This document shows, in pieces, positions 58,001 through 64,000 of a stretch of DNA of 64,000 nucleotides. Source of the DNA: Halichoerus grypus (lineage: Eukaryota > Chordata > Mammalia > Carnivora > Phocidae); NCBI RefSeq assembly GCF_964656455.1, contig NC_135714.1, forward strand, positions 166,238,243 through 166,302,242. Reading direction: 5' to 3'. The stretch's first letter is position 1; every line of letters starts with the position of its first letter. The translations under genes and the position numbers were made by a program. Below the pieces are notes generated by a model that worked only from the letters and a program-made list of their open reading frames with translations, was not told the DNA's origin and did not search any database.

Positions 58001-60405
58001 AGGGAGTCCAAAGCTTTTTGTGAGTGAGCCTCAGGCCCCAGCAGAAGGCAGAACACGACTCCCCATGTGTTTCATCACGCTAGCACGGCAGCCCCACTTT
58101 TGCATGGAAGTCTAACAGCTAGTGTTCTAACTCGAAGAAACAACACTGTAGAGAAACCCTGCTTTAGCTACCGTCGACCTCTAGATGGAGGAAGTATTAC
58201 ACGGAGTACCGTGGCTGAGAGCCTGGGGAACGGGTTCCATACGTGAAACCAAGGGAGAAATAGGTCCGGGCAGAAGGCACCTCTGGACTCAGCTCTTGCT
58301 ACCTGAAGCTAACACTACTGCTCCATGTGTGCTTGGAATGCTATGTGCTCGACACTGACTGGGAAGAAACAAGCCTGTCAAGAATCCCAGGTGCAGCTCA
58401 TTCGCCTACCAGACTACTAACACCAAGAATCAATGCTGTAGCTTTACTGCTATTTAGCTAACATTGCAGTTCCTGAAGCCGCAGGAGTTGTATAGTGTTC
58501 GTGTATGAGAGACCGGGGAAAGGGTCCCATACGTGAAATGGAGTGAGAAACAGGCCGGTGCGGAAGGCAGCTCTCAACTCACCTCTTGTTTATGAGGCCA
58601 GTACCCTTGCCCCGTGTGTTCCTGCAGGCCATAAGCCAACCGCCTAACTCAAAGGAACAACTCTGTAGAGAATTCCTGCTTCGGCTAAAAGAGCCATGCC
58701 TCAGGGTGGACGCATTGTGTGGTGTGCATGCGGGAGTGCACAGCAAGTGAGTCCAAAAGCATTTTCCTTGTGAGACCCAGGCCCCAGAAGAAGCCAGAAC
58801 ACGACTCCCCACTTGCTCCATGAATCTAATACTGCGGCCCCACTTTTGCATGGAAGTCTGATAGTTAGCTTTCTAAGTCGAAGAAACAACACTGTAGAGA
58901 AACCGTGCTTTAGCTACCGTCGACCTCTCTGAGGGCGAAGCAGTTTAGGGTGTACTGAGGTTGGGAGCCCTGGGACGGTTTCAATATCATAATATCGGTG
59001 GAGGGACAGGCCGGCACAGAAGGCAGCTCTCAACTCACATCATGGTTATGGGGCTACTACCGTTGCCCAGGGTGTGTGTGCAGGCTTAAACACAGCCACC
59101 TAACTCGAAGGAAAAACTCGGTAGAGAGCCTGTGCTGCAGGTAAAACAGCTGCTCCTGAGGGTGGAAGCATTTTGTTGTGTGCGTGCGTGAGAGCACTGC
59201 AAGGGAGTCCAAAGCTTTCTGCGAGTGAGACTCAGGCCCCAGCGAAAGGCAGAACACCACTCCCCATGTGTTTCATCAAGCTAGCACGGCAGCGCCACTT
59301 TTCAGGGAAGTCTAATAGCTAGCGTTCTAAGTCGAAGAAACAACACTGTAGAGAAGCCGTGCTTTAGCTACCGTCGACCTCTGTGTGGGCGAAGCAGTTT
59401 AGGGTGTACTGTGGCTGGCAGCCTGGGGACGGTTTCCATTTCGGAATATAGGGGGAGAGACAGTCCGGTACAGAAGGCAGCTCTCAACTCACTACATGCT
59501 TAAGGGGCTAGTTCCGTTGCCCCGTGGGTGTGTGCAGGCTTAAAGACAGCCACTTAACTCGAAGGAAAAACTCGGTAGGGAATCCGAGCTGCAGGTAAAA
59601 CAGCTGCTCCTAAGGGTGGAAGCCTTTTGTTGTGTGCGTGCGTGAGAGCACTGCAAGGGAGTCCAAAGCATTTTGCGAGTGAGACTCAGGCCCCAGCGAA
59701 AGGCAGAACACGACTCCCCATGTGTTTTACCAAGCTAGCACGGCAGCCCCACATTTGCATGGAAGTCTAAGAGCTAGCGTTCTAACTCGAAGAAACTACA
59801 CAGTAGAGAAACCGTGCTTTAGCTACCGTCGACCTCTCTGTGGGCGAAGCAGTTTAGGGTGTACTGTGGCTGAGAGCCTGGGGACATTTTCCATTTTGTA
59901 AAATCGGGGGAGAGACAGGCCGGTACAGAAGGCAGCTCTCAACTCACATCATGGTTATGGGGCTAGTACCGTTGCCCTGGGTGTGTGTGCAGGCTGAAAG
60001 ACAGCCACCTAACTCAAAGGAAAAACACGGTAGAGAATCCGTGCTTCAGCTCAAACAGCCGCTCCTGAGGGTGGAAGCATTTGGTTGTGTGCGTGCGTGA
60101 GAGGACTGCAAGGGAGTCCAAAGTTTCTGCGAGTGAGACTCAGGCCCCAGCAAAAGGCAGAAGACGACTCCCCGTGTGTTTCATTTAGCTAGCACTGCGG
60201 CCCTACTTTTGCATGGAAATCTAATCGCTAGCGTTCTCCCTGGAAGAAACAACACGGTAGAGAAACCGTGCTTTAGCTACCATCCACCTCTCTGAGGGAG
60301 GAAGCACTTTCCAGGCTACCGTGGGTGAGAGCCTGAGGAACGGGTTCCTTACGTGAAACCGAGGGAGAAGGAGTCCGGGCCAGAAGGCTCCTCTCGACTC
60401 AGCTC
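55064..60405. repeat. HOR unit 14, long form (5,342 bp)
   Basis: Long form with L1 copy 9 and (TA)11. Private changes are T at 56451 and a dinucleotide change, TA for GC, at 58451-58452. Confidence 0.95.
56949..57657 (-). mobile_element. LINE-1 3' fragment, copy 9 (709 bp)
   Basis: Target duplications at 56933-56948 and 57658-57673. (TA)11 at 57564-57585; ORF2 remnant (57427-57657) in frame. It lacks the T that copy 5, the other (TA)11 copy, has in GCAGATGGC. Confidence 0.95.
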
Positions 60406-63400
60406 TTGTTACCTGAAGCTAACACTTCGGCTCCATGTGTGCATAGGAATGCTAAGGGCTCCACACTGATTTGGCAGAAAGAAGCCGCTCAAGAACCCCA
60501 GCTTCAGCTCGTTCGCCTCTCCACAGGGTGGCAGCATTTTCAAGTCTGCTTGAGTGCAAACCTGGGGAAGGAGTCCCAGCCGAATTCGGAGGGAGAAATA
60601 AGCATGGGCAGAAGCCCCCTATGGACTCAACTCTTGTTTCGGGAAACTAGATCGGCTCTCCCGTGTGTGCGTGGAGTCCTCAGTGCCATCCACGCAACGC
60701 AAAGGAACAAAACTGTAGAGAACCCGTGCCTCAGCAAAGATCGCCCTTCCTGAGCGTGCACTTCATCTGTTGTGTGTTTTTGTGAAAGCATGAGAAATGG
60801 AACCTAAACGTAACTCGGAGTGAGAAGCAGGCCTGGAAGGAAGGCTGCTGTCGACTCACCTCTTGTTTGAGGAGATTAGCACTGCTGTACCCTGTGTGCC
60901 TGGATGCCTAGTTCCCAGGCTACTAACACCAAGAATCAATCCTCTAGAGTGACTGCGCTTGAGTTAACATTGCCGTTCCTGAAGCAGGAGGAATTTGACC
61001 CTGCTCGTGTACGAGAGACCGGGGAAAGGGTCCCAGACGTGAAATGGAGTGAGAAACAGGCCGGTGCGGAAGGCAGCTCTCAAGTCACCTCTGGTTGATG
61101 AGGCTAGTGCCCTTGCCCCGGGGGTGCCTGCAGGCCTAAAGCCAACCACCTAACTCAAAGGAACAACTCTGTAGGGAATTCCTGCTTCGGCTAAAAGAGC
61201 CATGCCTCAGGGTGGACGCATTTTGCTGTGTGCATGCGTGAGCGCACTGCAAGTGAGTCCAAAAGCATTTTCCTTGTGAGACCCAGGCCCCGGAAGAAGC
61301 CAGAACACGACTCCCCACTTGCTCCATGAAGCTAGGACTGCGGCCCCACTTTTGCATGGAAGTCTAACAGCTAGCTTTCTAACTCGGAGAAACAACACTG
61401 TAGAGAAACCGTGCTTTAGCTACCGTCGACCTCTCTGTGGGCGAAGCAGTTTAGGGTGTACTGTGGCTGAGAGCCTGGGGACGGTTTCCATTTCATCATA
61501 TCGGGGGAGAGACAGGCTGGCACATAAGGCAGATCTGAACTCACTACATGGTTATGGGGCTAGTTCCGTTGCCCCGTGGGTGTGTGCAGGCTTAAACACA
61601 GCCACCTAACTCGAAGGAAAAACTCGGTAGAGAGCCTGTGCTGCAGGTAAAAGAGCTGCTCCTGAGGGTGCAAGCATTTTGTTGTGTGCGTGCGTGAGAG
61701 CACTGCAAGGGAGTCCAAAGCTTTTTGCGAGTGAGACTCAGGCCCCAGCGAAAGGCAGAACACGACTCCCCATGTGTTTCATCACGCTAGCACGGCAGCC
61801 CCACTTTTGCATGGAAGTCTAATAGCTAGCGTTCTAACTCGAAGAAACAACACTGTAGAGAAGCCGTGCTTTAGCTACCGTCGACCTCTGTGTGGGCGAA
61901 GCAGTTTAGGGTGTACTGTGGCTGAGAGCCCTGGGACGGTTTCAATATCGTAATATCGGGGAGAGACAGGCCGGTACAGAGGGCAGCTCTCAAATCACAT
62001 CATGGTTATGGGGCTAGTACCATTGCCCAGGGTGTGTGTGCAGGCTTAAACACAGCCACCTAACTCGAAGGAAAAACTCGGTTGAGAGCCTGTGCTGCAG
62101 GTAAAACAGCTGCTCCTGAGGGTGGCAGCATTTTGTTGTGTGCGTGCGTGAGAGCACTGCAAGGGAGTCCAGACCCATTTTCCGTGTGGGACTCAGGCCC
62201 CGGCAGAAGACAGAACACGACTCCCCACTTGTTTCATGAAGCTAGCACTGCGGCCCCACTTTTGCATGGAAGTCTAATAGCAAGCGTTCTTTATTATTAT
62301 TATTATTAAATGTTTTTATTGTTATGTTAATCCCCATACATTACATCATTAGTTTTAGATATAGTGTTCCATGATTCATTGTTTGTGCATATCACCCAGT
62401 GCTCCATGCAGATCGTGCCCTGCTCAATACCCATCACCAGGCTAACCCATCCTCCCACCCCCCTCCCCTCTAGAACCCTCAGTTTGTTTTTCAGAGTCCA
62501 TCGTCTCTCATGGTTCTTTTCCCCCTCCGATTTTCCCCCCTTCATTCTTCCCCTCCTGCTACATTCTTCTTCTTCTTTTTTTCTTTCTTAACATATATTG
62601 CATTATTTGTTTCAGAGGTACAGATCTGAGATTCAACAGTCTTGCACAATTCACAGCGCTTACCAGAACACATACCCTCCCCAGTGTCCAACACCCAGTG
62701 ACCCCATCCCTCCCACCCCAGCCCCCACTCCAGCAACCCTCAGTTTGTTTCCTGAGATTAAGAATTCCTCATATCAGTGAGGTCATATGATACATGTCTT
62801 TCTCTGTTTGACTTATTTCGCTCAGCATGATACCCTCCAGTTCCATCCACGTCGTTGCAGAGGGCAAGATCTCATTCCTTTTGATGGCTGCATAATATTC
62901 CATTGTATATATATATATATATACCCCCTCTTCTTTATCCATTCATCTGTTGGTGGACATCTTGGCTCTTTCCACAGTTTGGCTATTGTGGACATTAATA
63001 GCAAGCGTTCTAACTCGGAGAAACAACACTGAAGAGAAACCGTGCTTTAGCTACCGACGACCTCTGTGTGGGAGGAAGCAGTTTAGGGTGTACGGTGGGT
63101 GAGAGCCTGGGGACGGGTTCCGTTTCCTAAAATCGAGGGAGAGACAGCCCGGAGAGAAGGCAGCTCTCAACTCACACCATGGTTATGGGGCTAGTACCGT
63201 TGCCCCGGGTGTGTGTGCAGGCTTCATGAAAACCGCCTAACTCGAAGGAAAAACTCGCTGGAGAATCCATGCTTCAGCTAAAAGAGCCGCTCTTGAAGGT
63301 GGAAGCATTATGTTGTGTGCGTGCATGAGAGCCCTGCAAGGGAGTCCAAAGCTTTTTGTGAGTGAGCCTCAGGCCCCAGCAGAAGGCAGAACACGACTCC

Positions 63401-64000
63401 CCATGTGTTTCATCACGCTAGCACGGCAGCCCCACTTTTGCATGGAAGTCTAACAGCTAGTGTTCTAACTCGAAGAAACAACACTGTAGAGAAACCCTGC
63501 TTTAGCTGCCGTCGACCTCTAGATGGAGGAAGTATTACACGGAGTACCGTGGCTGAGAGCCTGGGGAACGGGTTCCATACGTGAAACCAAGGGAGAAATA
63601 GGTCTGGGCAGAAGGCACCTCTGGACTCAGCTCTTGCTACCTGAAGCTAACACTACTGCTCCATGTGTGCTTGGAATGCTATGTGCTCGACACTGACTGG
63701 GAAGAAACAAGCCTGTCAAGAATCCCAGGTGCAGCTCATTCGCCTACCAGACTACTAACACCAAGAATCAATGCTGTAGCTTTACTGCGCTTTAGCTAAC
63801 ATTGCAGTTCCTGAAGCCGCAGGAGTTGTATAGTGTTCGTGTATGAGAGACCGGGGAAAGGGTCCCATACGTGAAATGGAGTGAGAAACAGGCCGGTGCG
63901 GAAGGCAGCTCTCAACTCACCTCTTGTTTATGAGGCCAGTACCCTTGCCCCGTGTGTTCCTGCAGGCCATAAGCCAACCGCCTAACTCAAAGGAACAACT
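60406..64000. repeat. HOR unit 15, long form, cut by window end
   Basis: Long form with L1 copy 10 and (TA)9. C at 60615, G at 61981, G at 63508 and T at 63605 match unit 1 only, all at a spacing of 59,203 bp. The window ends inside this unit, in the monomer equivalent to 4780-5008 of unit 1. Confidence 0.93.
62291..62995 (-). mobile_element. LINE-1 3' fragment, copy 10 (705 bp)
   Basis: Target duplications at 62275-62290 and 62996-63011. (TA)9 at 62906-62923; ORF2 remnant (62769-62995) out of frame. No difference from copy 1 seen by eye. Confidence 0.95.

Larger units (their letters stand above)
1..64000. repeat. Tandem higher-order-repeat satellite array spanning the window
   Basis: The window is built of head-to-tail copies of a 226-230 bp monomer, organised into higher-order units of about 5.34 kb (with an L1), 2,051 bp and 2,506 bp. 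All copies have the same orientation and the array runs off both ends. Units differ by only a few substitutions each, so amplification or homogenisation is recent. Open frames are short, repeat with the array and show no selection, so no gene is called. Satellite identity is seen directly; location (pericentromeric, subtelomeric or other) is unknown. I do not recognise the monomer as a named satellite family. Confidence 0.97.

Noticed and set aside
1..64000. CENP-B box (TTCG....A..CGGG) as evidence of a centromere
   Set aside because: Read on both strands by eye in the reference unit; I found no match to the core bases, so a centromeric role is not claimed.
1..64000. CRISPR array or bacterial origin
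   Set aside because: The repeats are long and head-to-tail without unique spacers, and the L1 with target duplication shows mammalian DNA.
1..64000. tRNA, rRNA or small nuclear RNA genes within the unit
   Set aside because: No cloverleaf boxes, rRNA core motifs or snRNA sequence recognised on either strand of the reference unit.
1..64000. Inverted units or palindromic arms
   Set aside because: All 15 phase points and all 10 L1 copies have one orientation.

Overview
The whole 64,000-base window is one uninterrupted satellite array. It has no unique flanking DNA and no gene I can support. The organism is a mammal, most likely a carnivore and probably a caniform (dog, bear, mustelid or seal branch). 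The evidence is an antisense LINE-1 3' end carried inside the repeat: its 3' UTR, AATAAA signal, TAA-rich tail and ORF2 C-terminus look like the carnivore L1 family. Species and chromosome cannot be told from the sequence.

The base repeat is a monomer of 226-230 bp. Two main classes, A and B, alternate, interrupted by a run of divergent A-like monomers. Twenty full monomers, one 62-bp monomer stub and one L1 insertion make a higher-order repeat (HOR) of about 5.34 kb. Counting from an arbitrary phase point at 1203, the window holds: a partial unit (1-1202); a long unit (1203-6540); three 2,051-bp short 'A-type' units (6541-12693); four long units (12694-34045); a 2,506-bp short 'B-type' unit (34046-36551); a long unit (36552-41885); a second B-type unit (41886-44391); three long units (44392-60405); and a partial long unit (60406-64000). 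All units share one orientation.

Both short forms are long units that lost the L1-bearing half by exchange between misaligned monomers: A-type within a 17-bp shared segment, B-type within a 73-bp shared segment. The L1 is 701-709 bp, lies on the minus strand, and has the same 16-bp target-site duplication in all 10 copies, so it inserted once before the HOR was amplified. Length differences among long units come only from a (TA)7-11 tract in the L1 plus one 2-bp insertion.

Units differ by only a few bases per 5 kb. Shared rare variants show a 7,840-bp tandem duplication (34046-49725). They also show four markers shared only by the first and last long units, exactly 59,203 bp apart, which hints at a still larger period. 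No protein, RNA, CRISPR or mobile-defence system was found. The interest here is the structure and turnover of a young, CpG-rich macrosatellite with an embedded L1.
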